21,438 nucleotides of DNA from an uncultured Bacilli bacterium (GTDB lineage Bacteria; Bacillota_I; Bacilli_A; RF39; UBA660), in contig CANPYQ010000006.1 of NCBI GenBank assembly GCA_947588865.1, forward strand, positions 1 through 21,438. The letters run 5' to 3'. Under the pieces are notes generated by a model. The model saw only the letters and a program-made list of their open reading frames with translations. It was not told the DNA's origin and ran no database searches. Positions 1 through 7,931 of this stretch are shown here, in pieces. Position numbers and translations under genes: made by a program. The first letter of the stretch is position 1. Every line of letters begins with the position of its first letter.

Positions 1-111
1 TGCAACTATTTATATTTTTTGAGTTAAACGCAATCTTTTATAATAAGTGGGTTGCATTTAGAAAAAAATTTGAGGTTATCACATAATGATTACATTTTTT
101 CTAGTTTACAC

Positions 112-139
112 TTGCATTTTACAGAAAATGTAGTATAAT
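112..139 (+). promoter_or_regulatory. Distal promoter candidate of the polysaccharide operon
   Basis: A -35-like TTGCAT (112-117) and a perfect -10 TATAAT (134-139) are separated by 16 bp. Transcription would begin near 146 and give a leader of about 160 nt before the first gene. Assigned from consensus match only. Confidence 0.5.
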
Positions 140-200
140 ATGCTTACTTTTAGAGATTTACTCAGCAAGATTAAATTCCAAAAAAAATTCTGTCGTAAAA

Positions 201-232
201 TTTGTAAAATTGGTGAATATTCCTTTTACAAA
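201..232. repeat. Inverted repeat over the proximal -35 box
   Basis: TTTGTAAAA (201-209) and TTTTACAAA (224-232) are exact 9-bp inverted copies 14 bp apart. The right arm covers the -35 box of the proximal promoter. It could be a dimeric repressor site, or a weak hairpin in RNA from the distal promoter. A third, direct GTAAAAT copy lies just upstream, near 195-201. Confidence 0.4.
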
Positions 233-252
233 ATTAAAAATTATGGTATAGT
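225..252 (+). promoter_or_regulatory. Proximal promoter candidate with extended -10
   Basis: -35 TTTACA (225-230), 16-bp spacer, -10 TATAGT (247-252) preceded by TGG, giving an extended -10 (TGnTATAGT). It would start RNA near 259, about 50 nt ahead of the first start codon. This is the better placed of the two promoters before the operon. Confidence 0.55.
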
Positions 253-307
253 ATAAGTGCTATACATAAAATAGTAACGATAGATAAAAATGAAAAGGGT
301 GTATGAT

Positions 308-1006
308 ATGGAAGAAATCGATATAAAAGATCTATTGCTATATTTTGTAAAAAAGATTCCGATTATTATAGTAGTATCATTGATTGTGATGTTATTAGGA
401 ATGCTTTACAGTTTATTATTTAAAAAACCATTATATTATGGTGATGTAACAGTTATTTTAGTACAAGAAAATAATAATGCAAATGGAAATAATTCATTCA
501 CACAAAATGATTTACAGTTAAATCAAAAATTAGTAACTACTTATAGTGAGATTGTAAAAAGTAAAAAAGTTTTAAACCGTGTTATTGAAGAATTAGATTT
601 AGATTATACATATGGAGAATTAAAAAGTAATGTCAGTGTCTCTAGTGTGCAAGATACTGAAATTATTAAAATTGCCGTAAGTGATAAAGATAATAGGCAA
701 GCAGTTAATATTGCCAATAAAATATCTACTGTTTTCCAAGATGAAATCACAGAAATATACAATCTAGAAAATATTTCAGTAATTGATAAAGCAGAAATTC
801 AAACGACTCCTTATAATATTCATACATTGCGTGATACAGTTTTATTCTTTGCAGTAGGACTTGTCTTAGCAGTAGGAATTATCTTTGTAGTATACTACTT
901 TGATACAAGTATTAAATCAGTAGAAGAAGTAGAAAAGAGATTAGAAGTACCAGTAATTGGAACAATACCATTATCTAAATCAGGAAAGGAGAAAAGAAGA
1001 GTATGA
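308..1006 (+). CDS. Wzz/CpsC-type chain-length protein and tyrosine-kinase adaptor
   Basis: Membrane protein of 232 aa that pairs with the cytoplasmic tyrosine kinase encoded next and sets polysaccharide chain length. Two membrane segments are visible, one near residues 16-38 (KKIPIIIVVSLIVMLLGML) and one close to the C-terminus (LFFAVGLVLAVGIIFVVYYF), around an external domain. The short cytoplasmic tail ends in basic residues, as in kinase activators of this family. The start is taken at 308 because AAAAGGGTG lies about 8 nt upstream and the protein then begins MEEIDIKDLL, the usual family N-terminus. An in-frame ATG at 290 would add six residues and has no ribosome binding site. Its stop overlaps the kinase start by 4 nt (ATGA). 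This is the first gene of the operon. Confidence 0.9.
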   Translation: MEEIDIKDLLLYFVKKIPIIIVVSLIVMLLGMLYSLLFKKPLYYGDVTVILVQENNNANGNNSFTQNDLQLNQKLVTTYSEIVKSKKVLNRVIEELDLDYTYGELKSNVSVSSVQDTEIIKIAVSDKDNRQAVNIANKISTVFQDEITEIYNLENISVIDKAEIQTTPYNIHTLRDTVLFFAVGLVLAVGIIFVVYYFDTSIKSVEEVEKRLEVPVIGTIPLSKSGKEKRRV

Positions 1007-1686
1007 AAGAGTTATTAGTGATTGACAAACCAAACTCAAGTTTTAGTGAAGAAATTAAAAAGACTAGAACGAATTTAAAATTTTCTCAGATCAGTGATGA
1101 AGTAAAAGTAATGATGATTACATCTAGTGTTCCAGGAGAAGGAAAAAGTTTTGTAACAGCCAATCTTGCGGCTTCTTTTGCTCAATATAATGAAAAAGTA
1201 TTAATTGTAGATTGCGATTTAAGAAAAGGTAGACAAAAGAAAGTATTTAATATTCCTGATGATGAGGAAGGGGGATTATCTAAATTACTAATCAATAAAG
1301 ATTGGAAATCAGAATATCCTTCTTACATCAAAAAAACAAAAGTTAGTAATTTATTTGTACTTCCTACAGGACCATTTCCACCAAATCCATCAGAGTTACT
1401 AGCAACTGAAAGATTTAAAAAATTTGTGGAAGAATTAAAAAAAGTATTTGATATTATTATTCTAGATTGTCCACCAGTGGTAGGATTAAACGATGCGATT
1501 GTAGTATCATCTATTGCTGATATTTCAATCATCGTAGCAAAATATAAGAGTACTTCAATTGATTTAGTAGAAAAAACAAAAAAATCATTAGAATCAGTTG
1601 GTGCTAGAATAGCGGGGGTTATTTTAAATCAGATGGAGACAACTAAGAGTTCTTATTACTATTATGGAGGATACTATAAAGAATAA
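1003..1686 (+). CDS. Bacterial tyrosine kinase (CpsD/CapB/YwqD type)
   Basis: Autophosphorylating BY-kinase that controls polysaccharide assembly together with the adaptor upstream and the phosphatase downstream. In the 227 aa the Walker A motif SSVPGEGKS (41-49), Walker A' VLIVDCDLR (66-74) and Walker B IIILDCPP (151-158) are all intact. The C-terminus carries the phospho-acceptor tyrosine cluster SSYYYYGGYYKE (216-227), with six tyrosines. It is a cytoplasmic ATPase domain without membrane segments, so it depends on the separate adaptor, the split arrangement usual in Gram-positives. It overlaps the adaptor gene by 4 nt and the phosphatase gene by 1 nt, so the three are probably translationally coupled. 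Confidence 0.95.
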   Translation: MKELLVIDKPNSSFSEEIKKTRTNLKFSQISDEVKVMMITSSVPGEGKSFVTANLAASFAQYNEKVLIVDCDLRKGRQKKVFNIPDDEEGGLSKLLINKDWKSEYPSYIKKTKVSNLFVLPTGPFPPNPSELLATERFKKFVEELKKVFDIIILDCPPVVGLNDAIVVSSIADISIIVAKYKSTSIDLVEKTKKSLESVGARIAGVILNQMETTKSSYYYYGGYYKE

Positions 1687-2465
1687 TGAAAGATTTGCAT
1701 AATCATATATTATTTGGAATTGATGATGGTAGTCGAGACATCGAAGAAAGTATCCATATAATAGAAGAAGCAAAGAGAAATGGTTATACTGATTTAGTAT
1801 TAACACCGCATTATAGAGAAAAAGAAGGATTTACTTGTGATAACAAAAAGAAAAAGAAACTTTTCGATATATTACAAGAAGAAGTAAAAAAAAGAAATAT
1901 AAACATTAATTTATATTTAGGAAATGAAATTACTTTAGATGAAGATTTCTTTTATTACTTAAGAACAAATCAATTATTATCATTAAATGATAGTAAATAT
2001 TTGTTATTAGAGTTACCTTTTCAATCTAGGTTAGAAAATCTAGATGAAATTATATCAGAATTAAAGAGATTAGATTTAGTTCCAATCATTGCTCATCCAG
2101 AAAGATATGAAGATTATTATTTGGAAGATTATCAAAAATTAATCTATGATGGAGTATTATTTCAAGGAAATCTTGGCTCTCTATATAATAAATATGGAAC
2201 CAAGGCTAAAAATAAATTAGAAGAAATGTTAAGAAGACATATGATTCATTTTATTAGTAGTGATACTCATCATGAAGGGCAGACTAGTTACAGTAGAATT
2301 CATGATACAGTAGATAAATTGGAAATTTTAACAGGAAGTAAAGAAATGGCATTAGAATTAGTAGATGAGAATATCTCAAAAGTAATTAAAAATAAAGAAG
2401 TAACAGCTTATAGAATGAGGCAGAAAAAACAAGGATTAAAAATTTTAAAAATGTTTAATAAATAA
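1686..2465 (+). CDS. PHP-family tyrosine phosphatase (CpsB/YwqE type)
   Basis: Metal-dependent protein-tyrosine phosphatase that removes phosphate from the BY-kinase tail. The 259 aa show the PHP metal-binding motifs in order: HNH (H5, H7) followed by GIDDGS, TPHYR with H42, AHPERY with H137, and SSDTHHE with D193 and H195. Length matches the family (about 240-260 aa). The start codon shares one base with the kinase stop (TAATG), which fits coupled expression. With the adaptor and the kinase it completes the phosphorylation cycle that controls initiation and polymerisation. It is not a low-molecular-weight phosphatase, the other type used in such loci. Confidence 0.93.
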   Translation: MKDLHNHILFGIDDGSRDIEESIHIIEEAKRNGYTDLVLTPHYREKEGFTCDNKKKKKLFDILQEEVKKRNININLYLGNEITLDEDFFYYLRTNQLLSLNDSKYLLLELPFQSRLENLDEIISELKRLDLVPIIAHPERYEDYYLEDYQKLIYDGVLFQGNLGSLYNKYGTKAKNKLEEMLRRHMIHFISSDTHHEGQTSYSRIHDTVDKLEILTGSKEMALELVDENISKVIKNKEVTAYRMRQKKQGLKILKMFNK

Positions 2466-2481
2466 AGAAAGGTGAGAATAT

Positions 2482-3153
2482 ATGAATGAGGCAACAGTAA
2501 CTGCAGAAACAAAAGAAAAAATACATTTAGGTATTAAAAGAAAAACATATTTATTAGTGAAAAGGGTGTTCGATATATTAATATCAGGCTTTTGCCTCAT
2601 TATATTAGCACCAATATTTCTAATAATTTGTATTCTGATTAAATTAGATTCAAAAGGACCTGCTATTTTTACACAAAAAAGAATTGGTAAGAATGGACAA
2701 CCTATTTATATTTATAAATTTAGAAGTATGGTAGATCATGCAGAAGATGTTTTAGAAAAATTAATGGCAGAAAATGAAGATATTAGAGATGAGTATCTAA
2801 CAAACAAAAAGTTAAAAAATGATCCAAGAATTACAAGAGTAGGTAAGTTTATTAGAAAAACATCCTTAGATGAACTTCCACAACTACTTAATATCCTAAA
2901 AGGGGATATGACATTAGTAGGACCAAGACCTTACTTATATCGTGAAGTTGAAGATATGTTATATTATGATAATATCATTCAAATGACACCAGGTTTAACA
3001 GGTTTATGGCAAGTAAGTGGAAGAAGTGATATCAGTTTTAAAAGAAGATGTAAGTTAGATAATGAATATTATCAAACAAGAGGAATCTTAACAGATATCA
3101 AAATCATATTTAAAACTGTAAAAGTAGTAGTTCTTAGAAAAGGTGCAGAATAA
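2482..3153 (+). CDS. Initiating sugar-phosphate transferase (monotopic phosphoglycosyltransferase)
   Basis: Transfers the first sugar 1-phosphate from a nucleotide sugar to undecaprenyl phosphate on the inner membrane face. Length 223 aa, so it is the short form with only the catalytic domain plus one hydrophobic membrane helix (about residues 30-54). Family motifs are present: KRVFDI before the helix, GPAIFTQKRIG, YKFRSM (78-83), the catalytic Asp-Glu pair in SLDELPQLLNILKGDM (D130, E131) and LVGPRP. The sugar cannot be read from sequence. It follows the phosphatase gene by 16 nt with a GAAAGGTGAG ribosome site. It ends the conserved part of the operon, and a perfect hairpin follows 27 nt later. 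Confidence 0.93.
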   Translation: MNEATVTAETKEKIHLGIKRKTYLLVKRVFDILISGFCLIILAPIFLIICILIKLDSKGPAIFTQKRIGKNGQPIYIYKFRSMVDHAEDVLEKLMAENEDIRDEYLTNKKLKNDPRITRVGKFIRKTSLDELPQLLNILKGDMTLVGPRPYLYREVEDMLYYDNIIQMTPGLTGLWQVSGRSDISFKRRCKLDNEYYQTRGILTDIKIIFKTVKVVVLRKGAE

Positions 3154-3180
3154 AAGAAAGTAGATACCAGAAGTAAAAGC

Positions 3181-3225
3181 AAAGGCTATATGCAAACAAC
3201 TAAAAGGTATTTGCATATAGCCTTT
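3181..3225 (+). terminator. Perfect 16-bp hairpin; terminator or attenuator
   Basis: The arms 3181-3196 and 3210-3225 are exact reverse complements (AAAGGCTATATGCAAA) around a 13-nt loop. The tail after the right arm is only TTATAA, with the T run mostly inside the stem, so termination may be incomplete. It separates the regulatory/initiation genes from the variable glycosyltransferase genes. All following genes run the same way and I see no strong promoter before them. Confidence 0.7.
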
Positions 3226-3336
3226 TATAAACATAAGAAAAATAGTTAATAAATAGCTAATAATATCAGTAGAAATCATAATTATTTGATTGTATGGTGT
3301 ATTATTATGCTTTATTATAAAGAAAGGAAGATAGTT

Positions 3337-4182
3337 ATGGTAGTAGATATTATTTGTCCACTATATCAAGCTGAACAATATATTGAAAATTTACACCAAT
3401 CATTATTGAAACAAAAAAATATTAAAATAAATCAAATTCAATATATTTTAACAGAAAGTAATGATAAAACTGAAGAAATTTTAAAGAAAAATAAATTAAA
3501 TTATCGAACAGTCTCTAAAAATGAGTTTTCACATAGCATTGTTAGAGAAAAAGCGGTTTTTCAAAGTAAAGCAGATATTATATGTTTTATCACTCAAGAT
3601 ATTATCATTAAGAGAGAAGATTGGTTAGAAAAATTAATTAGCCCAATTGTAAATGGTGAAGCAGAGGCTACTTATAGTAGACAAATATCACAATTTAATA
3701 ATATTGAAAAATATACTAGAGAATATAATTATCCAGAAAAGTCATCAATTAAATCCAAAAAAGATATACAGAAATTAGGATTAAAGGCTTTCTTTTTTTC
3801 AGATGCATCAAGCGCAATAAAAAAAGATATATTTATAAAATTAAAAGGATATGACAGTAAAAATCTACCAATTAGTGAAGACATGTATTTTGCTTATAAA
3901 TTAATAATAAATGGATACAAGATAAAATATTGTGCAGATTCTATAGTATATCATTCTCATAACTTTAGCTTAAAGGAAATATATGATAGATATAAGCTGA
4001 CTGGTAAATTTTTTAAAGAAAATAATTATCTAGATAAATATGGTACAACAGGTAGCGGTGCACAATTAGCAAAATATATATTAAAAAGAATATTACAAGA
4101 ACATAGATTTGGATTATTGTGTAGATATCCATTTGATATGGCATCTAGATTTATTGGTATGAAAGTTGGGAAAAAAGTATGA
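3337..4182 (+). CDS. GT2 glycosyltransferase, rhamnosyltransferase-like
   Basis: Cytoplasmic GT-A glycosyltransferase of 281 aa that probably adds a sugar to the lipid-linked repeat unit. The fold start is clear (VVDIICPLYQAE), and ICFITQD (83-88) takes the place of the usual DxD. The pairing of EFSHSIVREKA (63-73) with TQD resembles the rhamnosyltransferase branch of GT2, which has a similar eF.HG.TR motif. RmlBCD later in the window make dTDP-L-rhamnose, so L-rhamnose as donor is a reasonable inference. The start is at 3337 because AGAAAGGAAG lies just before it; a TTG 17 codons upstream has no ribosome site. The stop overlaps the next gene by 4 nt. Confidence 0.85.
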   Translation: MVVDIICPLYQAEQYIENLHQSLLKQKNIKINQIQYILTESNDKTEEILKKNKLNYRTVSKNEFSHSIVREKAVFQSKADIICFITQDIIIKREDWLEKLISPIVNGEAEATYSRQISQFNNIEKYTREYNYPEKSSIKSKKDIQKLGLKAFFFSDASSAIKKDIFIKLKGYDSKNLPISEDMYFAYKLIINGYKIKYCADSIVYHSHNFSLKEIYDRYKLTGKFFKENNYLDKYGTTGSGAQLAKYILKRILQEHRFGLLCRYPFDMASRFIGMKVGKKV

Positions 4183-5390
4183 CAAAATTAAAAAATGTAG
4201 TTATTGTTAATGATTTTAATTATATACAGGGAGGAGCTAGTAAAGTTGCAATTCAGACTGCTAATCTTTTGAAAGAAAAGTATCCTAATTTAAATATATA
4301 TTTTTTTTCTGGTTCTTCAAATAATGAGAAATTTTTAGATAATAGAATAATTAATATTTGTACTAATCAAGGGGAATTTTTAAATGATAAAAACAAACTA
4401 CATGGGATAAAAAATGGTATATATAATAAACATGCTAAGGAGATATTTAAAAAGATATTGTCTAAATTGAATAAAGAAGAAACAATAATACATGTGCATG
4501 GATGGACAAAATGTCTTTCGACAAGTATTTTTGATGCTGCATTTGAAAAAAATTTTAATGTAATACTTACAATGCATGATTATTTTACTGCCTGCCCAAA
4601 TGGTGGATATTTTAATTTTAGAAAAAAAGAAATATGTCATTATAAACCAATGTGTTTAAAATGTGCTCTATGTAACTGTGATTCAAGAAATTATATGTTT
4701 AAAATGTATAGATTATTAAGACAAAAAAGATATAATAAAACATTTAAAAATTTAAAGCATGTAATTGCTATATCAGATTTTAGTCTAAATATTTTAAAAA
4801 AAACATTACCTAATAATATTGATATAGTACGGATCAATAATCCAATTGAATTTGATTCCGATGTTGAATTAATAAATTCATCAAAAAATAGTTATTATCT
4901 ATATGTTGGAAGAGTTTCACAAGAAAAGGGTGTTGATTTATTTTGTCAGGCACTGACTGAACTTCATTTACCTGGCATAGTTGTAGGTGATGGTGATCAA
5001 AAAATGATGCTTGAACAAAAGTATCCGAATATAAAATTTGTTGGTTGGAAACAAGAGTTTGAAGTAAAACAAATTATGAAAAAAGCAAGATGTCTAATTT
5101 TTCCTAGTAGATTATATGAATGTGCTCCATTAACAAATTTAGAAGCATTAAGTGTAGGATTACCATCACTTGTTAGTGAAACATGTGCTGCAAGTGATAT
5201 AAATAATAAAAAAAATAAAAATGGTGATACATTTTTACTTACAGTTGACGATATAAAGAAAACTATAAAAAACTATGATAGTAAATATAAGGCAAATTTT
5301 GATATACTGAATAAATATTCTGTAGATAATTATGTGGATAATTTGATAATTAAATATAATAGTATTATCAATCAAGATCTAATTAGGTAA
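4179..5390 (+). CDS. GT4-family glycosyltransferase with a cysteine cluster
   Basis: Retaining GT-B glycosyltransferase of 403 aa working on the repeat unit. The N-terminal acceptor domain opens with VVIVNDFNYIQGGASKVA, the GGA loop typical of GT4. The C-terminal donor domain has YVGRVSQEKGVD and the EX7E motif in YECAPLTNLEALSVGLP (E314, E322). Between MHDYF and the first interdomain helix lies a cysteine-rich stretch (about nt 4590-4680) with Cys in TACPNGG, ICHYKPMC, LKC and ALCNC. A similar Cys cluster occurs in some GT4 enzymes and may bind zinc. The gene overlaps the preceding GT2 by 4 nt. The sugar is unknown. Confidence 0.88.
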   Translation: MTKLKNVVIVNDFNYIQGGASKVAIQTANLLKEKYPNLNIYFFSGSSNNEKFLDNRIINICTNQGEFLNDKNKLHGIKNGIYNKHAKEIFKKILSKLNKEETIIHVHGWTKCLSTSIFDAAFEKNFNVILTMHDYFTACPNGGYFNFRKKEICHYKPMCLKCALCNCDSRNYMFKMYRLLRQKRYNKTFKNLKHVIAISDFSLNILKKTLPNNIDIVRINNPIEFDSDVELINSSKNSYYLYVGRVSQEKGVDLFCQALTELHLPGIVVGDGDQKMMLEQKYPNIKFVGWKQEFEVKQIMKKARCLIFPSRLYECAPLTNLEALSVGLPSLVSETCAASDINNKKNKNGDTFLLTVDDIKKTIKNYDSKYKANFDILNKYSVDNYVDNLIIKYNSIINQDLIR

Positions 5391-5420
5391 TAATTAATGC
5401 AGGTACAATGAGGTGATATA

Positions 5421-6725
5421 ATGTTACGTTTCTTTTATTATTTAATTCTAATTGTAATAGCATTTTTACCTAAAGTTAACTTAATTTCTTTTAATGGAAC
5501 GACAACAGGAATTAGAATTGAAGATTTTTTAATTGTTATCATTACATTTTTTCTACTTTTATTAATGAAAAGTAGAAAATATAATAATAATATTGATAGG
5601 AATATAAGAAATATAATAAAATTATATTTTTTATATTTCATTATTAGTGTTATTTCTACTATATTTGGAATCATGAATAATTATGTTGGAGGGATATTAA
5701 CTATTCTTTTCTTATTGCGCAAAATTGAGTATTTTATTGTATTATTTATTGGTTATGAATTTGTGAAAACTGTTAAAGATAGAGAAAAATTACTCAAATT
5801 ATTTGATTCTTTTGTATTTTTTAATTTTATTATCGTTTTACTTCAATATTTTGGAATAGTAGGCGCTTCAGAAATGGGAAAATTTGTTGAACTTAGTAAA
5901 GAATCAAGATTATGTTCAATATTTAATGGTGCATATGAATTTTCGGCATTTTTGTTGTTATTACTCCCTAAATATGCATATGAACTTAGTATTAAACAAA
6001 AAAATAATATAAAAAATTTAATTTATATTATTATGATATTTTTTTGTATTTTTATGTCACAATCTAGAACATCATTAATTATATTTTTTATAATTCTAGT
6101 GATGATATTGTTAGAAGCAAATAAAAAAACATTAAAAAAAATATTGCTTTGTTTTAGCTTTGTATTTATTTTAATTATTATTTTATTAAATATAAAAAGT
6201 ATTATTTCTTTCTTGCCTCGTTTTGATAGTTTAAATATTAAAAACATGCTTTTAACCTTAAAGGAGGCATGGTATAATAGAGATTTTCAACGCTATATTA
6301 ACATGAATGGATATTATGAATTAGTTAGGGGAATAAATGTGGACCGTAGTTTTAATATGCGTATTTCTAAATGTATGACTCTTTTAGATGGTTTTTTAAA
6401 AAGTCCATTGATAGGTGTTGGATTATCTATTGTTAAAATATCTGCAGATTGTGCGTATATTCGTATAATTACTGAAAGTGGTATATTTGGTTTTATATCA
6501 TATATGTCATGTCTTATATATATCTACAAACATCGAAATATTAGAGATAAAGAATTTTCAATAATTATTAAATATTCAATAATAACATTATTATTATCTG
6601 GAATATTTATAGATATTTTTGATTCGTCAAAGGTAATAATGTTGTTTTGGTTTTTAGTAGGATTTTCATGCAAACTTGATAATATACTAAATGATAAAAA
6701 AGATAATAATATATGTATTATATAA
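5421..6725 (+). CDS. Wzy-type O-antigen/capsule repeat polymerase
   Basis: Integral membrane protein of 434 aa with about ten or more hydrophobic segments over its whole length, broken by a large polar loop (roughly residues 275-345, around PRFDSLNIKNMLLTLKEAW to SFNMRISKCMTLLDGF). This is the usual Wzy shape. The loop is followed by a KSPLIGVGLS stretch, similar to the GxGxG-like part of the O-antigen ligase/polymerase superfamily. It would join flipped repeat units on the outer face. Wzy proteins are poorly conserved, so the call rests on topology, the loop and the position beside glycosyltransferases, a flippase and a Wzz-type protein. Ribosome site GAGGTGATATA precedes the ATG. Confidence 0.82.
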   Translation: MLRFFYYLILIVIAFLPKVNLISFNGTTTGIRIEDFLIVIITFFLLLLMKSRKYNNNIDRNIRNIIKLYFLYFIISVISTIFGIMNNYVGGILTILFLLRKIEYFIVLFIGYEFVKTVKDREKLLKLFDSFVFFNFIIVLLQYFGIVGASEMGKFVELSKESRLCSIFNGAYEFSAFLLLLLPKYAYELSIKQKNNIKNLIYIIMIFFCIFMSQSRTSLIIFFIILVMILLEANKKTLKKILLCFSFVFILIIILLNIKSIISFLPRFDSLNIKNMLLTLKEAWYNRDFQRYINMNGYYELVRGINVDRSFNMRISKCMTLLDGFLKSPLIGVGLSIVKISADCAYIRIITESGIFGFISYMSCLIYIYKHRNIRDKEFSIIIKYSIITLLLSGIFIDIFDSSKVIMLFWFLVGFSCKLDNILNDKKDNNICII

Positions 6726-6798
6726 AATAATGTGTATTTTATTTTTATGTAACGATAATATTATAAAATTATTATTTTAAAGGAAAGGAAAATTATAA

Positions 6799-7923
6799 AT
6801 GAAAATTGAAATAATAACTAGACATGCTATCGCAAATTATGGTTCTGTTCTTCAATCTTATGCAACAGAGAAAATATTTCAAAAGATGGGTTATGATACT
6901 GAAATAGTAAATTATATTCCAGAAGCAGAGGTAAAAAAGAACCAATGTGAAACTTTTGCAAATTTTTCTAAGATATTTGGAAAAAATAAAATAACTAAAT
7001 TTATTTATAAAATACTTCAAAAAAGAAATATATATAAAATGTATGATATGTTCAGTAAATATAGGAAAAAAATATTAAATATTTCCAATCAAGAATTTAA
7101 TAGTATTGATGAGTTGAAAAGAAATTATCCTAAAGCTGATATTTATTGTACAGGAAGTGATCAAGTTTGGGGTAATATTGGCAATAACGAATATGACGAA
7201 GCATATTTTTTATCATTTCTCCCTAGAAATACAAAATGTATTGCTTTTTCAGCAAGTTTTGGAAAAGAAAAAATTTCCCCATATTTATATAATAAATTAC
7301 CCAAATTATTAGATAAATATGATCTACTTCTCTTAAGAGAAATATCAGGAATCAATATACTTAAGAAACTTGGAAATTATAATACAAAATTGTTTTTAGA
7401 TCCAACCTTATTACTTCAAAAGGAAGAATGGGAAAATTTGTGTCAAAAAAAATTATTGAATAAAGAGTACATTTTAGTTTATCAATTGCATCATAATAGA
7501 AATTTTGACAAATACATTAAAAAAATTGCAAAACAGAAAAAAATAGATGTTATTCGAATTAGTGTTTCAAAATATTATAAATTTAAATATGGCAGATTTA
7601 TATATTTACCCTCTATAGAAGAATTTTTAGGATATATAAAAAATGCTAAGTATATAATAACAGACTCTTTTCATTGTACAGTTTTTTCATTGATTTTTAA
7701 CATTCCATTTTTAGATATTTTACCAAATAATACAGGTACAAGGATAGAAAGTCTATTAGAAATGACTAATCTTAAAGATAGAATTGTAATGGATTATGAT
7801 GATATAAATATAATAAACAAAAAGATTAATTTTGGTCAAGTTAATTCAATTATTGATAAAAAAAGAAATGACGATTTACAATTTTTACAAAAACAAATGA
7901 AAATATTTAATAAGTATAAATAG
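6799..7923 (+). CDS. Polysaccharide pyruvyl transferase family protein
   Basis: Protein of 374 aa of the CsaB/WcaK-like family that moves pyruvate from phosphoenolpyruvate to a sugar as a ketal. Visible family signatures are the N-terminal ANYGSVLQSYA, the central YCTGSDQVWG (about residue 117), DPTLLL after the middle, and TDSFHCTVFSLIFNIPF with the conserved His292. No signal peptide or membrane segment, so it acts in the cytoplasm on the lipid-linked repeat. It lies 73 nt after the polymerase gene with AAAGGAAAGGAAA as ribosome site, and 8 nt before the next glycosyltransferase. Some family members are thought to have other roles, so pyruvylation is likely, not certain. Confidence 0.88.
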   Translation: MKIEIITRHAIANYGSVLQSYATEKIFQKMGYDTEIVNYIPEAEVKKNQCETFANFSKIFGKNKITKFIYKILQKRNIYKMYDMFSKYRKKILNISNQEFNSIDELKRNYPKADIYCTGSDQVWGNIGNNEYDEAYFLSFLPRNTKCIAFSASFGKEKISPYLYNKLPKLLDKYDLLLLREISGINILKKLGNYNTKLFLDPTLLLQKEEWENLCQKKLLNKEYILVYQLHHNRNFDKYIKKIAKQKKIDVIRISVSKYYKFKYGRFIYLPSIEEFLGYIKNAKYIITDSFHCTVFSLIFNIPFLDILPNNTGTRIESLLEMTNLKDRIVMDYDDINIINKKINFGQVNSIIDKKRNDDLQFLQKQMKIFNKYK

Positions 7924-7931
7924 GAGGATTT

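Noticed and set aside
1..60. TGCAAC (1-6) and GTTGCA (51-56) as a hairpin, and a TATAAT at 39-44
   Set aside because: The arms are short and 44 bp apart, and no -35 box lies at proper spacing from the TATAAT.
1323..1806. Minus-strand open frames within the kinase and phosphatase genes
   Set aside because: They are antisense shadows of well-supported genes, without ribosome sites or recognisable domains; the same holds for the other antisense frames in the window.
3290..3318. Promoter-like TTGTAT and TATTAT before the first GT2 gene
   Set aside because: The implied transcription start would fall on or inside the ribosome site of the gene, so it is not convincing.
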